A stretch of DNA of 64,000 bases, taken from Tubulanus polymorphus (lineage: Eukaryota > Nemertea > Palaeonemertea > Tubulaniformes > Tubulanidae). The notes under the pieces are model-generated. The model ran no database searches, was not told the DNA's origin, and saw nothing but the letters and a program-made list of their open reading frames with translations. Shown here piece after piece: positions 24,650 through 50,092 of the stretch (its first letter is position 1; every line of letters begins with the position of its first letter). The stretch spans positions 12,901,962 through 12,965,961 of the forward strand of contig NC_134034.1 of NCBI RefSeq assembly GCF_964204645.1, given 5' to 3'. The translations under genes and the position numbers were made by a program.

Positions 24650-27600
24650 ATGGATTATCAACTTACGGCTCTTATTTGTTTATGGATTATATTTAGTTTG
24701 CGGTTTACATTATCTGCCGGTAAGTTACTTACAAATATTTCATTTATTTGGCCTAAATATTGATTCTATCGTTATCAAAGTTTTCCTCGATGTTAAATAC
24801 AGAAAAGGGTGCGATTCAAGAATAGGGGACTATAGCAAAATACATGTAGTGATAGTAATCAATTAAGTAATAATATTAGTAATTGATAATGATGATAACC
24901 TAACCCTAATCCTAACCACTAGTCCCCTATTCTTGAATCTTACCCAGAAAAGTGTAGCAATTGCATTAACTTTCCTCAATTGTCTTAACGGGAATTTATT
25001 TACCATATACTCAAAAGTTTAATAGCAGTAAGTATATGTGATAATACCCTTGTATAGGGTTTAGGGGTTTTAGGGCACTTGAGGAGAAGGCTTTGATCTT
25101 ATATCGTCTCCCCTACAGAGACCCCGGATTCCATGTACCTGAATTTCGCTAGGATTTCTTCGGTTATTTTTTGTTTTTTTGTTTCAAACTTTGCTTTTTA
25201 CGTTTTATACTGAAAAAAGCCGATCATTTCTTACTCTACGACGCGGCAAATATTTTTCTACGCAGTGGCTCGCAACATTTCCGCCTAGAAATGTTAAACA
25301 GCTCTTAAAAAATGATAGCTGTTGAAATAAGAAACACTTCAGATATAAAAACATCGCAGATCGTATCAGCGTGGTGGGTACAGACGACTCCTTGCGGGCG
25401 ACTATCCGATGAAGCACTGCCGACATAGTGTAGCGACGATATTAAACATTGAAAATCATCCAGGAATATATAAGAATTGAGTCCGAAATCATTGCATCAC
25501 ATAGCATTATCTGGGGTGTCCCATAATTAAGCTGTAGTCCCGAAGATCTATATTACGTATGTTAGAATTGAGTAGTAACGTCGAATAAACAACTCTAGCT
25601 CAAGGGAACATTTCAAACTCTTTTTATCATGTTTATGCTATACCCCTAGTTTGTATCACATCTTAAATTATTAACGAGTCTCCTGGTTTTAGATTGCTTA
25701 TAGAAATAGTATTTTTACGTGATATTTGAGTTTCTTTATGTTGGATTGTAGGCTATTAGGACGTATATCCCGGCCGGACCCCCAACTCCCTGGCATACCT
25801 AATAATTTAGGTGTAATCCCGAAGATGACTATGGCGAGGTTAAAAGATTAAGATTTAAGCCGAAAAGTTTATTGATTATCGTAATGATTTAGATGTTTAG
25901 TTTTTAACATTACGATATTTCAAATATTTCGTCTCGCGATTGTGGGACTTCTAATCGAATAGATTATCGACTTAACAATACTGGCTCGCAATTTTCGGAC
26001 TCTACTTTTTAGTCTGTAGTGTAGGTTTTTATATATTATAGACTCCGAATACACGCCGAGCCCCGCATACAGCGAAAGAGTTTTACTATTTCTAAATGAA
26101 CTTCATTCAAAGATAATCAAGCGTTTACTAATCTGTAATAATGGCGTAGTTTAGAGTTTATCAGTTGAAGCGAGTGTTCTCGTTACCACCCTTCTCTACT
26201 CCGTAGTGAAATCTCTGGCCCTCCGTGACCTCACCTCCAGTTCATCAAGCATCCAACCAATATCGGCGCCGACAAAACTCACAGGTATTTAGCAACCTTA
26301 TAGCAACCTATTTGGGATAGAATTAGTTGATCCTTATAGCATTTCGTTCACAGGGAACGCATTGATTTTTTTTCTGTTGGATTTATTCTTTATTGGGGTA
26401 AAAGTAAGAAAAGAAAATATTTCTAGAAAATATTTTATTTATGGAAAAATAAGAAAATATGAAATATATTCGAACTTAAGAATTCGGAACTTAAAAACTA
26501 AGATAGCCGCGACAGCAGCCGTTTAGGGTCATTCGGTTTATTGATTTGATGACAGTCTGATGTTTTTAGACGTTTGACTGTAAGCTGCTTTCTCTCAGAT
26601 GGAACACAATTAACTCGTTTCATCCGCCATCGACAACAATTAGACCGCAATTCCCTAGCGACTGCTGTCCGTAGTTACAGCAGACTGTTTTTATCGGTGT
26701 ATATGAATCTCAGGGGTATCATCTAATCTCATCATTATCAGACTGTCATTAAATCAATAAACCGAATGACCCTAAACGGCTGCTATCGCGGCTATCTTAG
26801 TTTTTAAGTTCCGAATTCTTGCGTCAAACGGCCGTATAAATATTGTGATAGTCGCCTGGCGGCCATATTGCATCCGGAGGCTATTTTTCTCGACGTTATG
26901 CGACGGAAGTTCGCTTTTGCGCGCACGCATTTATTCGTCGATTCTGAACAGGTTTTTGTTGTTATTAAAAAATGGTAGCGATGACAAAGAAGGACAGAAC
27001 TTGAACGATTCAAGTGGTGATATACCATTAATAGCCAAACACTAGTCGTACAATACCGACACGTTGACGATAAAATAGAACTTTTATCCAGTTTGAAGTA
27101 CCTCTAAATATTTGCTACACAAAAACCTTGTTCGCCTTAATGAGAACGCGGTTTCGCCGATCGTTCGTCCGGGCTACAATACGAAATACCCGGATGATGC
27201 GTGGCTGGGCTCGCATGCCGCAGTAAGATCCTCTCTAGTCTGCCTGGCTAGACCGGAGCATGCTGGGATACATGTTCAGACGCCAACTTCTGATGGTATC
27301 ACTAAAATTCCTGCCTTATCAACTGAGAACCATAAACTCTGCTATTTAGCCGGTTTTTTACCAGGCCCTCAGCAAACAAGCGATATGCGTTGAACATATA
27401 TACTTTAGATAAATTCCTAGATCCTAATTTCGAAGTTGTAACGGTGTCTCTGAATCGGCGGGCGTTAGTTAGACATTTTTTTTTCGCTGACAAAGGATGT
27501 GAAAAACGATATATAAACAGTGAAAGTTCGTTGTAACGCCGCCATCGTTTTTAATGTCGCTGTTCTCTTGGCGTCAACATTTTTTCAGAGAACAAATGAA

Positions 27601-30600
27601 TTCAGAAATCTCGGAAATAGATTTTTGTAGAAAAGCTTTCGACAAGAGCTTTCGAACGAAATACGTGCATCATTTTTCCGTGTACGGTGAGCTTTCCACA
27701 AAATTGTGTATTTTGAAAATCTAACTACTGTACTGGATTACAAACACCGGATTACACACACTAGATTACAAATACTGGAACGTATTTCAAAATCTGCTCG
27801 ATCTATTTTCAATTCAATGAAAATATTAGTCTCTACAACAAGTCGTTAGTACGCCATTTTTTCATCGGTCCCAACAATGGCGTTTTTTCGCTGACTAGGG
27901 AATTAAAAAAACCCATATATTTAGTTGTGGTAATTTGAATTTATTTCCACGTATGACAACGACGTGGGACAATAATGTGCTGCTGCTGCTGCTGCTGGTG
28001 CAGCTGCTCGTCGCCACCTGCGGGGCAATGGTGTATTTATGTAATTAGTTTCATTGAAAGCGACGCCATTTTAATAAACGCAGACCACCCGGCGACACAT
28101 AAACGTCGGCATTCATATATATATACGCGTCAATACATTTATCGATTACCTACGCAACAATGCCTCCTAATTTACATATTGAATAAACGACATTCTACTA
28201 TATGTGAGCGTTTAGACTCTTCTTTGTTGTACAGTCGCTTTTTACAATGTGCGAACTAAATGTTTAAATCTTTTGTCACTATGAGTCATATATTTTATTT
28301 TCTAAGGAGAAATTTAGAATATGTAATGGATCCAGTTATAGTTAACTCATGTGAACTAAGGCTCCAGATCCTCAGTTGTGAGTTACAGTTAACTCATCAG
28401 TTGACTATTAGTTCAGTAGTTACTGTATTTTCCGTGCTCTCAAGTAATCTTTTAATCCTTGTATAGATTATAAATCTACCTCGATAGCAAGTGAATTTGA
28501 GTCTAACTAAAACCCGAGACGAGTGACTTATAAAACAGACAGTCCCTGCGTCAGTATTGTATTCAGGTTATACATTCATGGTCGTATACGGCGATCTTGA
28601 AAATCTTCAAAAAAAGTATTTGAACTAAATTTGATTAGAGATGATTAGAGTCGTCTGGTGCGCGTTGAGATGTTATCTCTTCCTGGCGACAGTATTTATC
28701 AGTGAGATCAGAATTGAATGAAGACCTGTCGTTTTGACTGGTAGTTCGCGCTTTGTCCCTACCTATGCGGTGTCTCCACATTAACAAACCTATCTACGCT
28801 TACAATCTCTCCTGAATTTTTACCCACCCGCAGAAATAATTATAGGTCTACGCACCGCGCCACCGCTGTTATAAATCACCCCTCTATTCAAACCGTAACG
28901 GCCAATCATTATTGTCTGTCAGGAGAAAATAGTGAATTCTTTTCGGAAAATTTTTTTTTTTAGTTCGTGCTAACGGTTATTTCTTATTTTTGAAATTCAA
29001 AGAACTATTTCAGTCTCATTAATCGAATAACGCAATTGTTACCGCGTTGAATATTTTTTCGTAAGGGAATATGGAATTTGAAATTCAAATCTAAACGGAT
29101 TTGATTATTACTCGTACTCGAGAGTCGTTATGACGACGCCGGTATAGTTCGAATAGAGTTGTCTCGAGATGTGAAACAGAGTATAATTAATTGGACTTAG
29201 GCGCCGCCAACATCCGGGCTTCGAATGATCAGTAACAATGATTGTCGCGACAATCAGTCGCCGGGAGACAATCAGTCGCTCGGAGACGGATCAGTGAATC
29301 ATTAAACGACCTGACGACAGGTGTTTATGACACGTGCAGAGAAGGGCGGTTGGAGCCACCCTTACCGCAATCGAGGAGGTGTGGCCCCTATATGTAATAC
29401 CGGTCTATTGTACTGAGAACCGGCATCATTTACCCCGACACGTGACCCGATGACACGTGGTTTTTTCTAAATGTCTTGATCTGAATCTAATCAACCTGAA
29501 ATCCATTTTGAGTATAAACAAACAAAAGAATGGGTTTGAAATCTCTCGGTTCTGTTTTGTGGCCACTGTGTTGACGACTAAATCTTTCAATTTCGTTTAT
29601 TTCCAGGTGAAATACGCTGTTACTGTAACACTCCCAGTTGTATCAGTACCGGATACATGTGTAAATCCGCTAGGGGGCGATGTTTCTCCAGACGCCATCA
29701 CGAGTACGGCACGCCGTCCTCGGACACTATACACGGCTGTATCGAGAAGCTAACTCCTAAAGAGCAGATCGCTTGCAGAAAAGACGGCGGTGTGATCGTC
29801 GTGAAAAACGCTCCCAGTTCCGATTGGCCGGTGGTCACGTGTTGTAAAACGGACATGTGTAACTACGTTGACAGTTTGAATTTGAATTTCAACCCAGATG
29901 ATTCGTCGAATAGGAGTGTACCGAAAAAATCACAAAATGGTAGGTTTCAATTTAACGCGGTCGCCACTAGGGGGCGCTTTCGTAAACACTGACCAGGGAA
30001 TCTTTCGTATTGAATCTGCAACACCGAAAAGATTCCAGTCACAAATCGAGTATGGGGACGTGGGTCTGAGAACAATCTTGATTGTTTGAGGGCTTGGCAT
30101 AATTCCTTGAATATTTTGGCGAAAAGGATTTCGGTTTAGGTTCGAAAGGGGAGAAATTCGGGTTTTCAGATATTGACGAACGACGTATAACGTTCACGCA
30201 GTGTATTGAAATAGATGGGAGAGAAGTGAGCGGAGAGAGAGAAAGTGAGAGGGAGAGGGGGAGAGAGAGAGGGAGCGAGAGTGAGATGGATGTTTTCTAT
30301 CAACTGTCAGTTAAATATTTTAACGATTAAAACTTTAGTTGAAATTCTGGCATCGCGTCTCGGCGTGGTATCAGGACAACGAACCTACAATCTATATACA
30401 GCCTCCACTCCGTGAAACTCCCTTCAAAATCGATTTTATTGTCGAAATTCAGAAGAAAAAATGCTTCGCTAAATTGGTTTTATTATATTAATTGAACGTG
30501 TACTGATTGCCCTCAGGGCGGGGCAGGGTGGAAATATGCTGAACAGAAATAATTAGACGTTCATATTTACTCAGTCAGTTTTAACATATTTCTATCAGAT

Positions 30601-31814
30601 GTTTGCCTCCATTTCTCTTGCAATATCCACCTATAATCCAAAGCTCCGTGATGTCGGGGAATCTTGCAAATAATACGAATTGGTCAGAAGAATAAAAATG
30701 TTCTCTTATCATCAGAAGATGCTGCCCCCTTTACAGGTTTTTCAACTGGTCTCAGGCGCGGATCCAGGGGGCAGCACCTGGGGCACACGCGTGCTTCCCT
30801 CTAGATTTTCAATTGGCTGAAGACATCTAAGGGCTTCTAATGCGATTTTTTTATTTGGTTGAAACAAGCTCTAATTCTTGGAAATTGCATCTACAGGGTT
30901 TATGTTTTCAAAATTTTCGTGGGGCAGGGCCAGCAGACCCCTATTTGCTACGTGCGGATAGTGCATCTTTTTATTAATCAATGCCCTTTCCATCGGGTGC
31001 TACTCCAAGCTCTGGATCCGCCGCTGGTTCTGGAATGAAACGGCCGGCGGTGCGCGCAGTAGGTTGAGAGAGAGAGAGAGACTAACAATAATGTTATGGT
31101 ATCTAAGTGTAGTGAGTTTACTTAGCGCGTTGTCAGTGTTCATCAATCAGAGAGCAGACGAGACGAGACGAGTTAACCATCTGTTACTGTTCGAAGTTAA
31201 TCCGTTAACCTGCGGATAATCTTCCCTTCCGCCCGTTTGACGATTTATAGTAACAAAATTTTCGTTTGTTTTTTTTTGCAGTTAAACTAAACAAAAAACA
31301 ATCGGCCGCTACTTCCGGCTCGGATGACGTCACATCAAACGATCGCGGACGGTATTCGTTGACGCGAGATGGCGCCACGTCACGGGAGGACTCGCCCGCG
31401 GTGAAAATGACCGTTTCGCAGCAGGATATCTGGTTTAAAGCGGCTGTGATAGCCGTGCCTATAGCCGGCGGATTTATATTAATATTACTGGTGCTATTAG
31501 CCATGCGCTTGCTTAAAAACGATCGTCGTGAACAGTCTCGGGCGCATCACAGCCTCGTCAAGGCGCAGTTATTCGTGGCCGATCATTTTTTCGACAAAAA
31601 TTTAAAAAGAAGTCCGCATCGGACTTTTCGCGGCGCATGCGCCAATAAAACGTATAGTAATCACGTGTTCAGTGACGTCGGTATAAAAATCGATCCTAAA
31701 GAATACCCGTATGAGAAACTAGGCGGCCTTGACCTCGCTCATAAACAATCGTCGAGGAATTCGATAGTTTTAGTTCGACTTCCGGATGCGCAGAAAGACG
31801 TTTCAAACGTGTAG
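24650..31814 (+). CDS. BAMBI: BMP and activin membrane-bound inhibitor (BAMBI), 3 exons
   Basis: Exons 24650-24719, 29607-29939 and 31282-31814 join in phase 1 twice, giving 311 residues. Residues 1-23 are a signal peptide (ALICLWIIFSLRFTLSA). The ectodomain starts GEIRCYCNTPSCISTGYMC, then RCF, HGCIEK, IACRKD and TCCKTDMCNY, the ten-cysteine pattern of BAMBI. The membrane segment WFKAAVIAVPIAGGFILILL is almost the vertebrate sequence, and a basic stop-transfer (RLLKNDRREQ) follows. The tail has no kinase domain, so the protein can join TGF-beta/BMP/activin receptor complexes without signalling. It is about 50 residues longer than vertebrate BAMBI, in the tail. The start is the only ATG ahead of a signal peptide after the TATA box. 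Head-to-head with the diverged paralogue. Confidence 0.93.
24808..24945. mobile_element. Small fold-back element
   Basis: GATTCAAGAATAGGGGACTA (24813-24832) is mirrored exactly by TAGTCCCCTATTCTTGAATC (24920-24939). Flanks GGGTGC and TTACCC extend the pairing imperfectly. The loop has CCTAACCCTAATCCTAACC, which is telomere-like by chance or origin. Confidence 0.7.
26478..26820. mobile_element. MITE with ~85 bp terminal inverted repeats
   Basis: The left arm starts AAGAATTCGGAACTTAAAAA (26478) and the right arm ends with its inverse at 26820; pairing runs inward about 85 bp to GACAGTCTGAT / ATCAGACTGTC with few mismatches. The spacer of about 170 bp has no ORF. Lies in BAMBI intron 1. Confidence 0.85.
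30754..31026. mobile_element. hAT-like MITE
   Basis: Left end CAGGCGCGGATCCAGGG and right end CTCTGGATCCGCCGCTG follow the CAG-GGCGGATCCAG terminus typical of hAT elements. A related end (CAGGGCCGGATCCAGAAC) occurs in the POLR1B intron at about 2504. No clean 8 bp target duplication is visible. In BAMBI intron 2. Confidence 0.6.
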
Positions 31815-32171
31815 CGAACATTCAGTTGCGCAATGAATCGTGCTCAAAAATGTCGCCAAAATGACGCTCAAAATCATCATGTGCCCGAAACGGAACCGCT
31901 CTCGAACTAACCTCGGCAAGCGAGGTATCGTTCGAATCATCCATGACATCTACGTTTCGAAAAAAAGATTTATTCGAGTTGACAAATTTACAACTTTTGT
32001 TACTGTTTGTAAAAATCAGCTATTAAAAAGTGTCGTATGCATTTGTTACTAGTGGAGACATTGGGGGGAGGGGGGGAGGAGGGGGGAGAGTGGAAGAGTT
32101 TGTAATGTATTTGTGTAAAGTGGAGTGACGATAAAAATCGTCATTATTGTTGTATTTATTTTCAAGATTAA

Positions 32172-32177
32172 AATAAA
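32172..32177 (+). promoter_or_regulatory. Polyadenylation signal of BAMBI
   Basis: AATAAA about 360 bp after the stop codon; no earlier exact match seen in the 3'UTR. Confidence 0.6.
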
Positions 32178-32376
32178 AGATGAAAGAAAAAAATTATGCC
32201 TTTTTCGTTTTACTTGATTTCTGCTACAGAGAAAGAACTCTCTGCTGCTGTTCTGGAGAAATATGGGGATGTAAAAAGGTAACTTCTTTTTTTTAATTGG
32301 CTGCAGTCTGGCCGATCAGTTAACATCATAGCAGGCGACAAAAATCAATCCTAGCTCGATGGTAAGCCCGATCGTA

Positions 32377-32442
32377 ACCCTAATAGGATTCAAACCTGGT
32401 ACCTCCAGCGAAGCAGCCGAGCTAACCACGAGACCATTTGCG
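32377..32442 (-). mobile_element. tRNA-derived SINE head
   Basis: Minus strand: ATGGTCTCGTGGTTAGCTCG (box A) and CAGGTTTGAATCCTATTAGG (box B). Same family as 11099-11168. Confidence 0.6.
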
Positions 32443-32584
32443 AAGTTTGGTCAGTGTGGTGGCTTCTGTGGTTTCTGTGGTGACTATTCACAAACAAAAG
32501 AACACCAAGAAATTCTACTTCTACGATAAAAACTTACGCACAGGGATTCGGTTGGGGGCTAAGGTTTCAATCCTTGGGACAACC

Positions 32585-32650
32585 CCAGCTCGGTTTCGAA
32601 CTCCGTACCTCTAGCAAGCAAGCCGAGCGCGCTAAACACTAGGCCATAGA
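32585..32650 (-). mobile_element. tRNA-derived SINE head, degraded
   Basis: Minus strand: ATGGCCTAGTGTTTAGCGCG (box A) and GAGTTCGAAACCGAGC (box B), 140 bp from the previous copy and in the same orientation. Confidence 0.55.
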
Positions 32651-32704
32651 CCAGAATTGATTGGCGAGCGTTGTACGGTCAGTGTGGTAGCCGGTGACAA
32701 CAGG

Positions 32705-33004
32705 CCAATACTAGGTTTCTGCGTTTATCAAACGGGCCAACACTAGGGTAACTACGTTTATCAAACAGGCCAATACTAGGGTAACTACGTTTATTAAGCA
32801 GGCCAACACTAGGGTAACTACGTTTATCAAACAGGCCAATACTAGGGTAACTACGTTTATCAAACAGGCCAATACTAGGGTAACTACGTTTATTAAGCAG
32901 GCCAACACTAGGTTAACTACGTTTATCAAACGGGCCAACACTAGGGTAACTGCGTTTATTATGTAGGCCAACACTAGGGTTACTGCGTTAATTAAACAGG
33001 CCAT
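32705..33004 (+). repeat. Minisatellite, 33 bp unit
   Basis: Nine units of GGCCAACACTAGGGTAACTA followed by CGTTTATCAAACA. Because 33 is divisible by three, the minus strand is open as an 11-residue repeat; that ORF is not a gene. Confidence 0.85.
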
Positions 33005-33020
33005 TAAACAGGGTAGGCGA

Positions 33021-33057
33021 GTCTGCCCGTAAATTCTTGCTAGATTTACGGGCAGAC
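33021..33057. repeat. Perfect short hairpin
   Basis: GTCTGCCCGTAAAT (33021-33034) and ATTTACGGGCAGAC (33044-33057), 9-base loop, just downstream of the minisatellite. Confidence 0.75.
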
Positions 33058-33319
33058 CTATTTGACACGTGGGCTTACGGGTGTTTCGTGAATACGGCCC
33101 CAGGTGTGGTGACCTACGGCTGCTTCAGGCTTGGTGAAACAATGGTTTTCATTTATCTAGACCCCAGCGATCATACTCGCCGTTAGCGCTATATCGCAAT
33201 ATCGATTTAACAACTTATCAATGAGGTTTATCAGGTTTATCAGTAAACAGGATAAGACTGGTTCATTTCTTAAAACTATTGCATGACATTGACGACACAC
33301 GCTAAATAGGAGCAGACGA

Positions 33320-33326
33320 TATAAAA
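33320..33326 (+). promoter_or_regulatory. Candidate TATA box of the ABCG gene
   Basis: TATAAAA about 465 bp before the start codon, implying an unspliced 5'UTR beginning near 33350. Confidence 0.45.
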
Positions 33327-33784
33327 GCAAGCGCGATTCCTTGTGACTGTGACAGTACAACTTACATATAAACCCCGTCTCCAGTGGTCGGTATCACTGG
33401 TCCGAAGGGTAGTGTCTCAGTTTCAGCAGGGGACTCTTCTGAACTCAAAGGATCTTAGGATTATTGTACTGCGATTAACATTTCAAACAGCTGTCGCGTT
33501 TTCAACAGACAATTTCGTCAGGAATTTCATTTAGCTTTCCGTTCGATTGAGACTAAGAGATATTTCCGTTTGCGAGAAATCTCTCTATCTCTTGGATTCT
33601 GAAGCTAATACAGGAGACACTCGTAGACAACGTTCTTATATTTCGGTTTTAAAAGTCATCTTGGAACTTAATCGAAAAATGTGATTCTTGATTTTGAATC
33701 CGCCTTCGAACAATCTTGTCATTTTCGCAAAGAATATTCAATATTTCGTCGATCGAACTGTCCTAGAGGGATAAATTCGCGAAA

Positions 33785-47727
<13,943 letters not shown>

Positions 47728-47958
47728 ACCCACCGGAAGCAGCGATTCGAACTCAGACCAGAATGCCTCAGTAACGTACAACCGGAACAGGAAGTACTGT
47801 GCGTACAAACCGTTGTACGTCGAAGTTGTTTTTTGGTTGTTTCTATTTTCTCGTGAATAATGAGTTATCAAACTGTGAACGATCAGATCCATTAATAATT
47901 AATTTTTGTTAATCGTTTATTACTCACACAATTATTACCATTATGAAATATTATTACT

Positions 47959-47964
47959 AATAAA
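47959..47964 (+). promoter_or_regulatory. Polyadenylation signal of the ABCG gene
   Basis: AATAAA about 230 bp after the stop codon. Confidence 0.6.
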
Positions 47965-50092
47965 CAAATATTATATAACAATACTTAAGTTTAGTGTAAA
48001 TGTCATTTCGTAGAGGGCGCTCTATCTTTTTTCTGCCGACCATTTTGTTTTCGATCTATGCGCATGCGTATCACACGTTCTATACAGTAGGCGAGTTTTC
48101 CTTCATTTTCTGTTTCCATTTTTACTGGTTGCTTGCGACGGCTTTACTTAGTCCACGCACAGAAAGCTATTATCCTTCTCTCTTCTAATGATTGTGCTTG
48201 TTTTTTACGATTGTTTCTTTGTTTTTATTTCTCGTTCAATCTCTATGTGCACCCCCTACACCCTCCCCTTGGATTCGCCCTGATTTTGGTAAAACTGTGC
48301 TCCTATTTCTCGAGTTCTCAGATATTCGGATGATTTCATCTGAGCGATTATGCGTCATTTGGAGACAGAATTTCATCGGCGGATATTTACAGCAGCCGTC
48401 TGTTACGGGGGGAGTAGGGAGAGGGGGGTAGGTATCGAGGGGCGGGTGGCTGCGAATGAACACCTCGGATATTACCGTCTCGTGTATCGGGTTACCGTAA
48501 AAACTGTGAGTTGAGATATTTGATCGAATTAGAATCATTGTCAGCACGCTCTCTCTCTCAGTCTCAGTCTCTCTGGGTTTGTAGTATCGCATTACCAATA
48601 ATATCTATACATCTATTACTGAAATTGATGATGCACCAGACACAAAAATATCTTCTCTCTCCCCTCTCCAATTTCTTCTCTCTCTCTCCCTCTCTCTTCT
48701 CTCCACTCACCTCTTTATTGTCTCCTCCCTCTCTCCTCTCTTCTCCCCCCTCACTCCTCTCCTCTCTCCTCTCTCCTCCCCATCATCTCTCCTCTCTCTT
48801 TTTTCTCTCTCCTCCCTTCTTTCCTCTGCCTCCTCTCTCCTCCCTTCTCTCCCCTCACCTCTCTTCTCTCTCCTCCCTTCTCTCCTCTGCCTCCTCTCTC
48901 CTCCCTTCTCTCCCCTCACCTCTCTTCTCTCTCCTCCCTTCTCTCCTCTGCCTCCCCTCACCTCTCTTCTCTCTCCTCTCTCCTCTCACTCCTCTCACTC
49001 CTCTCCTCTCTTCTCTCCTCCCTCCATCTCCCCTCTCTTCTCCTCTCTCTTGAAGAAATACAATGGTTCCTATTCCGAAATAACAAACGAATAACAATTT
49101 TTACGTAATTTTTTTAGGAGTTTATTTCGACCGGATTCTCAGAACACAATGAATTATACAAAAAACCTTTACAAAAATCCGAAGAAATTCATTTTCCACA
49201 TCGATCGGGCTGTGGACAATTTCATTATATTTCCAATTATCCAAGTATATGTCTGTAGGATAGGGGGGGGGGGGGAGAGGGGAGAGAGAGTGGGTGCGCA
49301 TTGAACTAAATACAGAGTTTATATACCCCTGAGGAACAGACGACGGTTAACACTAAAATGCGGTCGATGTTTTCAATTTAGAAATAAAACACTTTTATTG
49401 AATTAAATTCGATTGGTTTTGATTGTTCTCCGCGCGAGCGCGCTACGACCGAAGTGACAGACATATCGTCTGCTGAATACCTCATGCTCACTCGGGAATA
49501 CGTTGAAAAACTAAGGTATCAGTTTTCCACACAGGAATTTGCTCCCTAGCCGGGACTCTAAAAACTGATGAAACGTTAGCCAAATTGTTTTCGAAAAATT
49601 TTTTACGAATCTCAAGTTAACTGTGACGTGTTAAGGGGCGGGGGAGGGGGGGGGGGGCTGTGAAGGGGCGTACAGGGGTAGCGTGACACTATGTTGTTTT
49701 TCTCAAAGTAAATTCGTATCGTGATTGTTGGAATAAGAAAATCTCGCGAGATCTCGTGAGAATAGAAACAGAATCCGCTACTGGTGAGAACCGCAATCTG
49801 GTTAATCGTCTGCCAATGCGCCCAGCGACCGTTGCACCGACAGTCACGTGTTAAATTCGAATTCATTAAAAAACAACTTTTAAGTTTTCGATTTCCCTTT
49901 GCTGTTTGCGCATGCGCAATACGTCTCATCGATAAGCGTTTCATCTGGTGCTGGGGATTTCGTTTCGGATGAAGTCACGTGTCATGTGTCACGTGCGCGT
50001 ATTGCGCTGAAGGAAAACAGTCACGTGATGATCGTCTTAAACTCGAGGGGTTTCGATCGGGTTTTTAGATGAAAGCACGACACGCGCGCCCC
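47965..50092. other. Intergenic, with a polypyrimidine tract
   Basis: CT-rich tract at 48650-49050 with TCTCCTCCCTTCTCTCC-type units and one ~65 bp block repeated (CTCTGCCTC...CTCACCTCTCTTCTC). G runs at 49263-49278 and 49635-49660. Minus-strand AATAAA at 49399-49394 and 49126-49121 could end the gene at 50093. No plus-strand gene is seen. Confidence 0.6.

Larger units (their letters stand above)
24720..29606 (+). other. BAMBI intron 1
   Basis: A 4.9 kb intron with GTAAGT donor and TTTCCAG acceptor. Holds the two inverted-repeat elements listed separately; a CTG run near 27978. Otherwise no feature that I can support. Confidence 0.7.

Noticed and set aside
24911-24925. Interstitial telomere-like CCTAACCC
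   Set aside because: Only two or three imperfect copies inside the loop of a fold-back element.
27112-27393. 93-residue ORF in BAMBI intron 1
   Set aside because: No recognisable domain, no acceptor or donor in phase; likely chance.
32711-33004. 11-residue LINVVTLVLAC repeat ORF that looks like membrane segments
   Set aside because: A 33 bp minisatellite gives this by composition; no start context or flanking exons.
49612-49944. Cys-containing minus-strand frame (DCRCNGRW) as another exon of the 50-52 kb gene
   Set aside because: No acceptor or donor at its borders, and it ends in a poly-proline run from a G-rich tract.
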